64,000 nucleotides of DNA, taken from NCBI RefSeq assembly GCF_963678975.1, contig NC_089273.1:23454356-23518355 (forward strand). Reading direction: 5' to 3'. Below the pieces are notes generated by a model. It was not told the DNA's origin, did no database searches, and worked only from the letters and a program-made list of their open reading frames with translations. The stretch comes from Dysidea avara. Taxonomy: Eukaryota; Porifera; Demospongiae; Dictyoceratida; Dysideidae. Made by a program: the position numbers and the translations under genes. Below are positions 12,516 to 23,300 of this stretch, in pieces. Numbering within the stretch: position 1 is the stretch's first letter; every line of letters starts with the position of its first letter.

Positions 12516-14276
12516 TTATGTCTGCTTATCATCGCTTTTAGCAGGAACATCAGCTTCATTAGTGATGCAATTCTCTTCCATTAGCTTTACCACAGGGGAA
12601 TAGTGTCCACTGCCGTCATGTGTATAGGCCAAGCACATAGATTCCTTGGAAGCAATGGCACTATGTGGGTTAACAGTGAGGTAAGGCCAACTTGGTATTG
12701 ACATAAACACTATTATTTGCAAACGCAGTACATTACTTAGCCCAAGCAACATCGCATCCCCTAGTGAGGTAGTGTAAATACCACTGGCCCTGTAATTATC
12801 AGCATCTTGCTCAAAGTTAATGATGTCATCCAGAAAAGGTATATATTCTTGTTGATTTCCAATCCATTCATCCACCATTAGATTCCTCAATAACCCCACA
12901 CACAGACTATCAATTCTGATACCTATTGATTGTAAATGTTCTAGCAAACATAAGTCACTACTTGACTGTAACACCTGCCTAAGGTAATGTATTACTGATG
13001 AAAATAGACAATCACCATTCTTAGGAACTTCAGATAGTGTCAATCCAAATGATTTCAGTATATTGATTAGAGTGGCCTCACTGCAGTCATTACCCCGGAT
13101 ACCATCTTCCTGTCTACGCATATTGGAGCATTCTTCAAGGAATGGCATTACTCGGCCAACAGGCACATGTGAATCCGAAATCTTATTAAGTACTTCCTGT
13201 GCATATAAAAGACTAAGTGCATCATGTAATACATTGTAAACTGAATCTTCATTAGTAAGTTCGATTTCTTTATGGGTAAGCTTATACTGATCTACTGTCT
13301 GTAAAGTATTACATGTGTCAGAGCTGAAGCATTTACCTAACAAAGGTACATTATCAATTAGGTGTGTCCTTTTAGAAGATACACCTATACCAAATTTTGG
13401 TCCTTCATAGGTGGGTAATGCATCACTACCAAAGCTTGACATTAGATACTGGGATATGCTGGATGAGTCATTGTCATTCCGCTTGTTATTCCACATGTGT
13501 AGAAACACAGCTATAAAGGCCACAGCTACTTCAACTCCCAAACGATTACCAGAAAACCTTGAGTTTAAAGACCTGTGCAAATTTTCATTCCTGTTTGTAC
13601 CAAAGTGAGCTGGAATACCACTGAGACATCCCCTGTTGATATGAATTTTGAGGTTGTTTATTTCCTTAAACACTGCTGTTGTTAGTATGGGATTTGAATT
13701 CTGGTCACATATAGAAGTCCATTTAGATAAGTACACCTGCAAGTTCTGCAACAGTTTGTCAGGAGAAGGCGTGGGCTGTTTTCTTATCATGCCATTATCA
13801 CCGCATGATCGGAAGACCAGACGAAAATCTTGTAGTGCTTGAAAGAAGTATGGGTGTTTCTTTGATATAGCTGTTGATATTCTTTTAACAGCATGAAACA
13901 AGTCTAATTTAACAGCTATATCATTACCAAGACTACCAGTTAACATATTCCTCCACATACAGCAATTATCAATTACTACCATTTTAATATCGTTCCTGGT
14001 TTTCAAATGTTCAATGCCATCACGAATTGCTGAATAGGCAGTTCCCATTGTTAGCTGCCAGTACAAAACTTCGCCATTTTTGTTTTGTATGATAAACAGA
14101 GAGTCATATTGTGGAACCCACTTGCCACAACGATAAATTCCCACATGAGAAGCAAGTTTAAATGTATGGTCACAACTGATCATTTCACCTTTTATCGTTG
14201 ACATTAGAGATGACATGAAACCTTTAACTTCATTGTAGGTAATAACAAAACAATTTATGATGAGATCAATGCTCAA
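12516..14276 (-). CDS. Transposase core (DDE) fused to OTU cysteine protease, longest open part
   Basis: This is an uninterrupted 586-codon stretch of the decayed transposase. The likely DDE metal ligands are D36 (SCDHTFK), D103 (VVIDNCC) and E231 (GTNRNENLHRSLN). An LDLFHAVKR segment lies between the second and third, as in several cut-and-paste transposases. The C-terminal part (about residues 410-562) is an OTU fold: PKNGDCLFSSV holds the nucleophile C423, and HDGSGHYSPVV holds the general base H558. OTU proteins are normally deubiquitinases. All predicted catalytic residues of both domains are present, so these parts seem better preserved than the flanks. No ATG start belongs to this fragment; upstream sequence is frameshifted. 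Confidence 0.7.
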   Translation of the reverse strand: MSIDLIINCFVITYNEVKGFMSSLMSTIKGEMISCDHTFKLASHVGIYRCGKWVPQYDSLFIIQNKNGEVLYWQLTMGTAYSAIRDGIEHLKTRNDIKMVVIDNCCMWRNMLTGSLGNDIAVKLDLFHAVKRISTAISKKHPYFFQALQDFRLVFRSCGDNGMIRKQPTPSPDKLLQNLQVYLSKWTSICDQNSNPILTTAVFKEINNLKIHINRGCLSGIPAHFGTNRNENLHRSLNSRFSGNRLGVEVAVAFIAVFLHMWNNKRNDNDSSSISQYLMSSFGSDALPTYEGPKFGIGVSSKRTHLIDNVPLLGKCFSSDTCNTLQTVDQYKLTHKEIELTNEDSVYNVLHDALSLLYAQEVLNKISDSHVPVGRVMPFLEECSNMRRQEDGIRGNDCSEATLINILKSFGLTLSEVPKNGDCLFSSVIHYLRQVLQSSSDLCLLEHLQSIGIRIDSLCVGLLRNLMVDEWIGNQQEYIPFLDDIINFEQDADNYRASGIYTTSLGDAMLLGLSNVLRLQIIVFMSIPSWPYLTVNPHSAIASKESMCLAYTHDGSGHYSPVVKLMEENCITNEADVPAKSDDKQT

Positions 14277-15079
14277 AAGTGTGTCACATGATTGTCAGGG
14301 CATTCTAACGCTTCTTGCAGCTGAGATTGTTTGTTCATAACCCTCCGGATCAGATGAGTTTGAATGGACCACTTTACGAGTTTATGAATGTCATGAAATG
14401 AAATTCCTAATGCACAATGATGAAAAATAGTATACTGTAAGTTCACGGGTCACACCAGCTTTGTGTAGGAGAAAGAATGGAATCACACATCGTTTGTTAA
14501 ACTTGACCAGAAACCTAGGATCACTAGTTGCTATGAAATGTCCATTGGGACATCTGTAAATTTTACACACCAACAATACGCATCCTTCAAGACCATAAAT
14601 ACACCGAGGGTTATATCGTTGTTGTGATCCATCCTGCCATGTCAGAAATGTCATGTGCTTGTCGCATCCAGCCTCATTGCATGACATTGAACTTTGAAAA
14701 CTGGCAAATATATCAGGGAATTGTAAGATAGGATCCCAGATTATCACTCCAGGAAAGTTGTTATCAATACTGTGATCAGCAATCTGTTATATACATTAAA
14801 AAAAGGTGAACGGCATTTCATAGTACAGGGCTAAGTGTGTTTCCTTACTTGTCTAGGAGATTCAATATCACCACTACTTTGACTTTGCATCCAAATTATC
14901 GAAAATTGGGTAGGACTTAAGACACATGGTCCCTGTGTGTTCCTTTGATGTTGAGCTATTACCAGTTGAACATAACTGGCCCATTCCGACTTGAAGTGTA
15001 CCCCTGACACGAATCCAATAGTGCAGAACATTGCTAAGCAGCAATTGAACAAAGTCACCAGTAAGACTAAGCTTGTCAT

Positions 15080-15944
15080 TATGAGATCGTAGACTGTATA
15101 TGACTGTCATTTAAGCTTACCCTTTATATAGGAATTCTAACGGTGATGACATAATGGGACAGCTACAGGTGGTGATGAACTATACAATGATTGTGCTAAT
15201 TTGTTATGTTTCCTTATTATGTCAAGTTTTCTTTTAAACATTACAATAACAAGTGCAATGGCAATCCATGCCAGTGATAATTCGAACTACTGTATACGTC
15301 CTACCATATCACTACCTCATTCATTGGCGACATTCAACACCTTAAAAAATTTTTAAAAGGCATTTAACTCAAAACTTGCAATTATGTATAGCTAGGCAAT
15401 AGGACTGGGTTTAGTGTATAGAGCCATATACAGTCATGTTTGTCAATCTATCTTCACAAACAACAATACTATTATAGTTAGAACATCTTTAGCTAGTGAC
15501 AGGGAGTCGTGGATCTGGACATAATAGGGTTAGGTGATGATAAAATGTCAATAGGTAGAACCCAAATTAATGTAGGCGTACCCTAAGGTTGATGGTTTAG
15601 ATTCAGCATGCAGTTTACCAGGTGGTCACCAAGGTGCAGGTAGCTTCAATGGTCAGCTGGTGATTGACACTTCTGTAGCTTGATTATGTCTTATGTCAAC
15701 CCAAGGGTTTCTCAGTATCCTGACAACACATCATCTAAAAATTAATGTTCATTCAACACCATCATTAACACATTTTTTTATTCTCAGAAGTGGCTACACA
15801 TACCACAAATCATAGCACTAGTGGCAAATAACACAAAACAAATATTAGTCAACCACCCCTAACCTTAAGGCCCACAAGCCATCCAGGCTTTGATAGTTAT
15901 TGTTGATGGTTACAATGCAACAGAGCGCCCCTTAGGGTTCTCAG
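15080..15944. other. Spacer between transposase and right terminal repeat
   Basis: No gene was recognised. It probably holds the start of the transposase gene and its promoter, but no first exon with an ATG could be identified confidently. Confidence 0.35.
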
Positions 15945-17866
15945 TGGTTCAGTACACATGTGTCAGATTTTGCCAAACAAGTCATCTGGATTATAATTAT
16001 GTGGCATTATAAACAATTTGCTGTGTCTCCATTTAGGGGCTGTAGAACTTTCAAACTATTTCACATCTAAGTTGTGGCAATTTAAGGAGTGAGCTAAAGA
16101 CTATCCAGATGACTAGAAGTTAAAATTGATTTGCACAAAATATTAATAATAATAAATACTCATAAATTTTTTTTTTTAAATAAGAAAATAAAGAGCACTT
16201 GAGTCAGTCATCGTCCACCTTCCGGCCCTGAAGTGGTCCTGGATGAGTTGACCGAGTTGTGTCTTCCTCGAAAGTATCACTCACCCTGCAAGGGAACAAA
16301 GCATATGTCAAGGGTGGTAAGGTGCACTCATTCGTACATTAATGCACACCACAACACACACAAATGAGCCGACAATGGCGGATCACTATTTTTTTTGAAG
16401 CCCACCGATAGATATAGGGTTTGTGTCTGTGGTCGATCAGCACAAGCATTTTGTTTGAAGCCAACATTAATAGTCCATCATTAACACCCCTTCCATCATC
16501 CTTTCATACATTTGATGGGACTATTAGTGCAGCATACATACAGACAGGTGGGCAGCGCATGCACATCTGGTAGCTGGTTGTCAGCTGGCAAGTGCGACCG
16601 TGCGTGTGGGTAACCCTAAGAGTGACATACAAGACAGTGGAAACTCACAATATTATTTTTATGTCCATGCGTGACACATGGTTGATGGATGACGCCATCA
16701 CAACATTGGATGGGTTGACCGAGTAGTGTCTTCCTTCAAAGTAGCACTCACCCATAAGGACCGCTGCAAGGGAACAAAGCATATGTCAAGGGTGGTAAGC
16801 TGTACTCATTCGTACATTAATGTAGACCACGGCACACACAAATGAGCCGACAATGGCGGATCACAAATATTTTTTTTGAAGCCCACCAATACATATAGGG
16901 TTTGTGTCTGTGGTCGATCAGCACATGCATTTGTTTGAAGCCAACATTAATAGTCCATCATTAACACCCCTTCCATCATCCTTTCATACATTTGATGGGA
17001 CTATTAGGGCAGCATACATACACACAGGTGGGCAGCACATGCACATCTGGTAGCTGATTGTCAGCTGGCAAGTGCGACGGTAACCCCAAAAGTGTCATAC
17101 ACAACAGTGGCAACTCACAATATTTTATGCCCATGCGATGGCGAAAGGTAGCCATCACAACACTGGATGAGTTGACAGTTGTGTCTTCCTCTAAAGTAGC
17201 ACTCACCCATAAGGACCGCTGCAAGGGAACAAAGCATATGTCAAGGGTGGTAAGCTGTACTCATTCGTACATTAATGTAGACCACGACACACACAAATGA
17301 GCCGACAATGGCTGATCACAATTTTTTTTGAAGCCCACCAATAGATGTGTCTGTGGTAGATTAGCACATGCATTTTGTTTGAAGCCAACATTAATAGTCC
17401 ATCATTAACACCCCTTCCATCATCCTTTCATACATTTGATGGGACTATTAGGGCAGCATACATACACACAGGTGGGCAGCACATGCACATCTGGTAGCTG
17501 GTTGTCAGCTGGCCGGTGCTACATGCGTGTGGGTAACCCTAAGGGTGTCATACACGACAGTGGCAACTCACAGTATTTTATGCCCGTGCGATGGATGAGA
17601 CCGTGACGAGTAACGGATAAAGGTAGCCATCACAACACTGGATGGGTTGACCGAGTTGTGTCTTCCTCCAAAGTAGCCCTAACCCTAAGGACCGCTGCAA
17701 GGGAACAAAGCATATGTCAAGGGTGGTAAGCTGCACTCATTTGTACATTAATGCAGACCACAACACACACAAAGTAAGTAAAAGGAGTGGAGAATGGTGG
17801 ACATTTTTTTTCAAGCCCGCCCATAGAGATAGGGTTTGTGTCTGTGGTAGATCAGCACATGCTTTC
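15945..17866 (-). repeat. Right terminal inverted repeat of giant transposon, with ~460-bp tandem units
   Basis: This is the reverse complement of 1-1727 with many small differences. The landmark GGACCGCTGC occurs at 16758, 17213 and 17689, giving periods of 455 and 476 bp. The inner single-copy part (15945-16250) matches 1420-1727. Repeat similarity ends near 17866, where the sequence switches to unrelated DNA. That point is taken as the outer end of the transposon. A clear target duplication cannot be tested because the left end is outside the window. Confidence 0.85.
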
Positions 17867-17974
17867 AGTTAGAATCACTAGCCTGTATACGGGAGTTTGT
17901 AAAACCCGAAATAAAGAATAGAGGAATAAGGAATAGCGGAATAACCAAAAATTTAATTCTAGCCTATTTCTACC

Positions 17975-18865
17975 GTATAGAGTCATTAATCGATTCCCGG
18001 ACGATTCTATATCCGGACACCTGTAGCAGCCAAACGAATTATCCCACAATTCTGATATTTGGACCATAGGTGGACCTAGGTGTTAGGACTTTACATACCA
18101 AAATTTATGGCAATCGGTTGAAGCAGCTAGGAATGCAAAGCCCAAATACCCGTCCGACAAAAAAATCGTTATCCGGACAACAGCTCGTAAATCCTCAACC
18201 AATAAATGGATTGCTTCCAAACTTGAGTATATGTAACTATAGTCTATGCTTATACTATGATAAAAATTTGGAGTCCAAACTCCTCACCAGCTGGGAGATA
18301 CGGCTTGCTAAACTTGACCTACTGCAACGACCCTATTTCCGGATACCTCATCAACTGTAAGTAACTTGAGTGTATCTACAGCAACTTTTACTCCACTCAA
18401 TCAATCTAAATGCTTTGAATGAAGGTTATATTGACATATTTATGTTATTTCTCCTCTCTAAATGTGTTTTATGGATACTTTTAGCTGTCCAGCTATTGCA
18501 GCTCTACACCCTACAATACATGTAAAGACGAGGTGTCCGAAAATAGTGGTCGTTGTAGTAGGTCAAGTTTAGCAAGCCATATCTCGCAGCTGGTGAGGAG
18601 TTTTAACTCCAAATTTTTATCATAGTAGAAGCATAGACTATACTTACATTTACTCAAGTTTGGAAACAATCCATTTATTGGTTGAGGATTTACGAGCTGT
18701 TATCCGGATAAAGATCTTTTTGTCCGGTCATCGATTTTTTGCTGGACGGACATTTGGGCTTCTCATTCCTAGGTGCTTCATCCGATTACCATAAATTTTG
18801 TTATGTAAAGTGTTCCGGATATAGAATCGTCCGGGAATCGATTAATGACTCTACATGCTCTACAG
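17975..18865. repeat. Foldback repeat with ~350-bp arms
   Basis: The left arm (about 17975-18355) pairs with the right arm (about 18534-18865) around a spacer of about 180 bp. Paired landmarks are AGAGTCATTAATCGATTCCC with its complement at the far right, and AATCCTCAACCAATAAATGG with CCATTTATTGGTTGAGGATT. No transposase is encoded. It is probably a non-autonomous element lying between the giant transposon and the P-loop gene. Confidence 0.8.
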
Positions 18866-19270
18866 TTATTATACGCTACTTATCTCGTAGTAAGACTACA
18901 ATCGCGACGACGGAGCGATATCATTAGCGATCCTCAAGGTGATCTTTAAATAGGATGCACACAAAACAATCACTCTATTTCAGACTGGCTGAGCTAAACT
19001 ACCTTCAAATACAATTTACTGTAGATCCGCTATTAAAAGATTGGTTCTTTCTGGTGTGCTTGCTGCTTATTTCAGCTATCACACTCTAGGAACTGCCCAA
19101 ATGTCAGCACCATCAAGATGCCCCTGAAGGACTTCACATCCAGTGATGGAAGCTATGCTAATCGACGCCCAGTCACATGATCGACCATGTAAGGTTGTTC
19201 TATTCAGTAGGGATTGTGATGTAATGAATGAGCTAACCCTAACCTCACTGAACATTTAGGTGGATGTGAG

Positions 19271-19278
19271 TATAAATA
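19271..19278 (+). promoter_or_regulatory. TATA box of the P-loop ATPase gene
   Basis: TATAAATA lies 103 bp upstream of the proposed ATG at 19374. This fits a start site near 19300 and a 5' leader of about 70 nt. The assignment rests on sequence match and spacing only. Confidence 0.45.
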
Positions 19279-19373
19279 CAGCGAGGTTAGCATGCTGAGA
19301 CTAATTTTGGAGACAAGTGTGTTTAGGCTGCTCTAGAGACTAGCAATTTACCCTAAGGTGAACAATTGTCGCG

Positions 19374-22317
19374 ATGGAGTCAGACAACAGGAGTGTTGAA
19401 AGTTACCAGAGTCTTAATGTCTCTGTGGAGACTGAAAGTGAAAAGAAGGTGCAGTTGGGTGTGCATAAGGCTTCCATTTCATGTTTGCTTTAACAATTAG
19501 AATTTCCATGTGGATGGGGAGAGTGTGACGTTCGGGACGGTGACCAGCAAAGGTGAATACAAGCCAAGATCCAATTTCACCCTACAGTTACAGACGTTTG
19601 TGGAAGTTGGCAAGATGACTGGGTATTTTGCCACCGTCAAAAGGAAGCTGGACGGCAGAGAAAGGTGATACTGACTGATCGTGTTAGGTGCATGGCTGCA
19701 AGTGGCTTAGGATTAGACTTTGTGAAAGTGCTAGGGTTAGAAAATGTACAAATAATTCTCACTTGAAGTGTAGAGGCCTAAAGAGGTTACTGAACATAAG
19801 ATTTGGCAGCTGGCAATTTGGTAACCCAAACCCTAAGGCAATCAATAAGCTAGGGTCTGTAGATATGTGCTAAATCACTTACAAACCTTGTGGGCTCGTT
19901 CTAACTTAACAATTGGGTTTGACTTTTCACAGAATCTGCTACTACACGACAGAAAGTCTGCTGTTTAAACACCGCTTCCTTCATGAATTAATGACAACCT
20001 TTAAGAGTGGCGGCTTGACTTGTTCTCTGACCGATAGGGAGCTGGTGGAATTTCACAATCACCTCGAGAATTCTTTTCCGCACGGAGAGGAACACAGAAC
20101 CAAGCAGGGCCTGGAGTGCGTAGGTAGGCAGGAAAAAGACAACACTTGGGTGCTGAGCCCCGAAATTCACATTAGCAGATCTGGCATTCTAATTCCTACG
20201 AGAGAGTCCAAATATGCTTGGCAGCCAATTGGAGGACCAAACATTGAACTGCCCGCTGGTAAGAGCCAAAGTCTGACGCTGCCACTCTTCAGCAACATTG
20301 CCGTACCTTTGGAGTCCAGCAACACCCTTAATGCACTACTGGAGGTAATGAAGAGCACACTGAAGCACAATTTTGTAGCAGGTGAGCCAGGCTATTGCAT
20401 GGATGAGGTCTTACACATTGGTTTGTGGAGCAGGTGTGCTATCAGTAGCAGCGGGCATCATGGCTCTCCACTATGACATTGTGCTGGACCTGAATGGTTC
20501 GTGTCTGATTCCATTCTTGTTTGGAGACACCGAGACAGGTATGTGCGGTGTGATCTTAGCGAGGCCGACTGTTATGTATAACCCTAAAGGAAAATCCACA
20601 GCCATAGAGTGCACTCTGTCTGTGTTTGGACAGAGAGAGGTCAGCCACCTCATGAAGACGAAGGGGACTTCCGATAGTCTGTGTATGGAGAGAATAAAGA
20701 AATCCACTCTGTCGTTTGCCCTGGATAATCCAAAAAACATGGACGACATTGGAGATCTGCTGATACAGCTGTGCAACGGCAAGATGACCGGAAACATGCG
20801 GACAGGACTTTACAAGCTGCGTTCAATCCCACTTTTGTGCTGCAATTTTAATGTGTGCAGCGTAAGGAGGTAAGAGTCAAAATAAGATTAAAATAAAACT
20901 GTACAAAGTTGATAAAGCATCAATGACCTGTTAACGATGGTTGGTGGTAATATTCTTCTGTCCCATGTGTAGGTACATGTCAAGAGCGCTGCTGATACCC
21001 TTTGATAAACCGGCCATGGGACCAGTTAATGAAATTGAGTCTGCTGCGTTCAGTGGCTTGAGAGTGGCATGCAGAAATGCTTTATCGGCAGTTGGATGGG
21101 CCATCAGTATGGGTGAAGCGCTCAGGAATGATGTTGCTTACGTCCACAATGAACTTTTCAAGAGGACTATGAGCAGACTGGCCGGGGTGGATCCCAGATT
21201 GGTGACCGGGTATACGGTGTGCCTTTACTTTGCAGAAAAGGTAATAGTGTAGTAGTTAGAACATACCGTCTGTTGAGACAGCACGCATGTGCATGTGTAC
21301 ACTGTGCCTGATCGTAATAACCTTTGCAGCTTGCTGTGGAGAGTAACTTTGGCTACCTGATGGATGAACTGGAGGAGTTCATCGAAGAACGGGTATTGCC
21401 CATCTTGTGCCCTACAGAACCACAATGCCTAGCTGAGCATTCCCTTGACCCTCTGGATGCTAAAAAGGCAGTAGTCCTCAACACCATAGAAGAGGCGGTG
21501 AGTTGGGCAGAAAAAATTGTGGAGGAAAAAGGAAAGCATGTGGTGAGCGGATTGGGCACGTGTGGTTTATACTTAGGGTAAATCTTAATATGACACACAG
21601 GTATTACAGAGCATGCGGACAGGGGTAACGCTCCAAGGGAGAAGAGCCGTGGCAATCTGCCTCGAGGACATGGCGCAAGCTCTAACAAACAGCGCAACCG
21701 CTATCAGGGATGCAGTCAAATGCTGCAAGATGGGGGCTAACAACGTGGCAAGGGACTTTGTGCCGAAAGGAACCAATAACTGCACTATAAAGAGAGGCAC
21801 AAATTCCAAATCTAGAAAGTGCACGGTAGTTTGGCAGGACACACTACCGGAAAACATTACCGTAACAGTCTGCCAAGGTGATTATAAGTTTTTGTGACCT
21901 TGTGGGGACATGATCAATATTACGCTTACACAGCTGCCAGTGTGCCAGTGGAAGGGGTGGAACCCAAGACAGGGCCATTGACTAAACCAGCCAGCCCTGA
22001 TGGTAAACGCAGGCTTCTTATAATTACAAACTAATATTGTCTGTGTCTACAGGTAGCACAGAGCCTGTGGATGACAACAATCGTACAATAATAGAACCAA
22101 AGGATGATCAATTTTCGGCAGGTGAGCACACTAGCCACGCATGATGTCATGGTTTATTTAACATTGGACAGGTGAGATCACTAGTAGCAGTGATGACGAA
22201 GAGGGTCATAATGGGCAGGACAGCGAGAATGGAAAAAGGCGTACAACAAGGAGCGGCTCAACCATTCCAACAAAGAAATGGAAGAAGAATCTGGATCCAA
22301 ACAACCCTTTGGACTAA
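19374..22317 (+). CDS. 11-exon P-loop ATPase (SF3/DUF927-like), 704 residues
   Basis: Exons: 19374-19448, 19501-19664, 19933-20381, 20434-20538, 20590-20869, 20973-21240, 21330-21542, 21601-21877, 21934-22002, 22053-22121, 22172-22317. All ten introns are GT-AG and keep frame, giving 2,115 nt with one terminal TAA. The start is the ATG at 19374, the first downstream of a TATA box. Splicing exon 4 to exon 5 creates Walker A, GDTETGKST (residues 260-268). LSFALDNP (D310) fits Walker B, CCNFN (N350) a sensor asparagine, and RRYMSRALLIPF (357-368) an arginine-finger region as in SF3/AAA ATPases. Residues 1-230 are unfamiliar. The C-terminus (from about 610) is acidic and Ser-rich with basic patches GKRRTTR and KKWKKN, possible nuclear signals. 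The layout resembles DUF927-type helicase-like ATPases, but substrate and role are unknown. It could be a host gene or captured from a mobile element. Confidence 0.8.
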
Positions 22318-22322
22318 CTAAA

Positions 22323-22342
22323 CCCCCCCCCCCCCCCCCTAC

Positions 22343-22375
<33 letters not shown>

Positions 22376-22410
22376 CACACACAACACACAACACACAACA
22401 CACACACACA
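22323..22410 (+). repeat. Poly-C followed by CA microsatellite
   Basis: A run of 17 C (22323-22339) is followed by (CA)n with ACA variants. It begins six bases after the stop codon of the P-loop gene. The same CA tract next to ACAATTGTAC and a shared flank appears inverted at 49080-49235. Confidence 0.9.
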
Positions 22411-23300
22411 CAGTACAATTGTACACCATTTATAAACTAAATAGTAATTGTTGTTCTATATACAACCAAGACTCACAGTGTTATTTGATGAACCATTTTT
22501 GTCAGTCTCCTCCCGATTACAACCCGCCTTAGGGTTGGACGAAAGCCACCTCGCCTTTCCTGCAATCTGTATTTGGGATGGCGAGCACCTATTGGGATGT
22601 TCACAACAATTGTAACAATTGGATTAGGGATTTGACATACTGGCTAAGCAAACTAGCATATTCAGGTTAAAGTTTGTCCACACTGCCGATGGTCTACATG
22701 TGTCCTAAAGTAGAAAATAACAAAATTAATATGTATCAGCGGCTTGCCACGGTGGGAACAAATTAATAATCCAATGTTGCAACTAAAGGGACATCTCCAA
22801 ACTGAACACTTGCTAACTCCTGACCGCCCCCCCTTAACGTCACACAGTGGAAAACAATGTATTAACACAAAACTCATGTCTCCAGCTCACAAGAATCCTT
22901 ACTCTGTTCTCCAACATTTCAGTCAGAATAAACTCAAACCCACAATCACAGATAATAACTTCCAACGCACATTCATAGCCTTCCAACTTACCTCGATCCA
23001 TTGTGTGCTTTTACACAAGTAAGCCATCCAAGTGTTTAAATATAATTCATATGAGCAATTTATTAAATAAATAGTAATAGAACACTATTGCTCTATACCC
23101 AACACTCACAATGTTATTTGATGGAACCACGGTTGTCGGTCTCCTCCCGCTTGTAACCCCGCCTTTCCTGCAATCGTTATTTGAAATGGTGTGCACCTAT
23201 TGGGATGTTCACATCAATTGGATTGGAGACTTGACGAACTGATGGTTGAATCACTAACCTATTCAGGTTTAAGTTTGTCCGCACTGCCGATGGTCGCCGA
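22411..23300. repeat. Two tandem copies of a dispersed repeat
   Basis: The copies lie at about 22430-22695 and 23040-23300. Both share CTCACA.TGTTATTTGATG, GTC.GTCTCCTCCCG, CCTATTGGGATGTTCACA and GCACTGCCGATGGTC-like blocks. A shorter reversed copy lies at about 48965-49105. The first copy is joined directly to the CA microsatellite, as with retroposons or MITEs that carry simple-repeat tails. No coding content is seen. Confidence 0.7.

Larger units (their letters stand above)
11973..15079 (-). pseudogene. Decayed transposase: zinc-like N-terminus, DDE core, OTU protease, CXC tail
   Basis: The gene lies inside the giant transposon near its right terminal repeat and reads away from it. An upstream exon ends at a GTAAGG donor (last base 14849). 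It joins in phase 0 to an exon starting at 14783 after ATAACAG. That exon encodes a Cys-rich domain with WDP, CDKHM, PRCIYG and CPNGHF motifs, resembling DUF6729-type transposase N-termini. Frameshifts near 14423-14427 (A5 run) and about 14290-14305 separate it from the DDE core. The core frame runs from 14276 to 11973, about 768 codons, broken by TAA (12516-12518), TGA (12486-12488) and TAG (12321-12323). The superfamily is uncertain: the long terminal repeats fit MULE-like elements, while the CXC and DUF6729-like parts recall KDZ-type transposases. As it stands it should not give a full-length protein. Confidence 0.75.
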
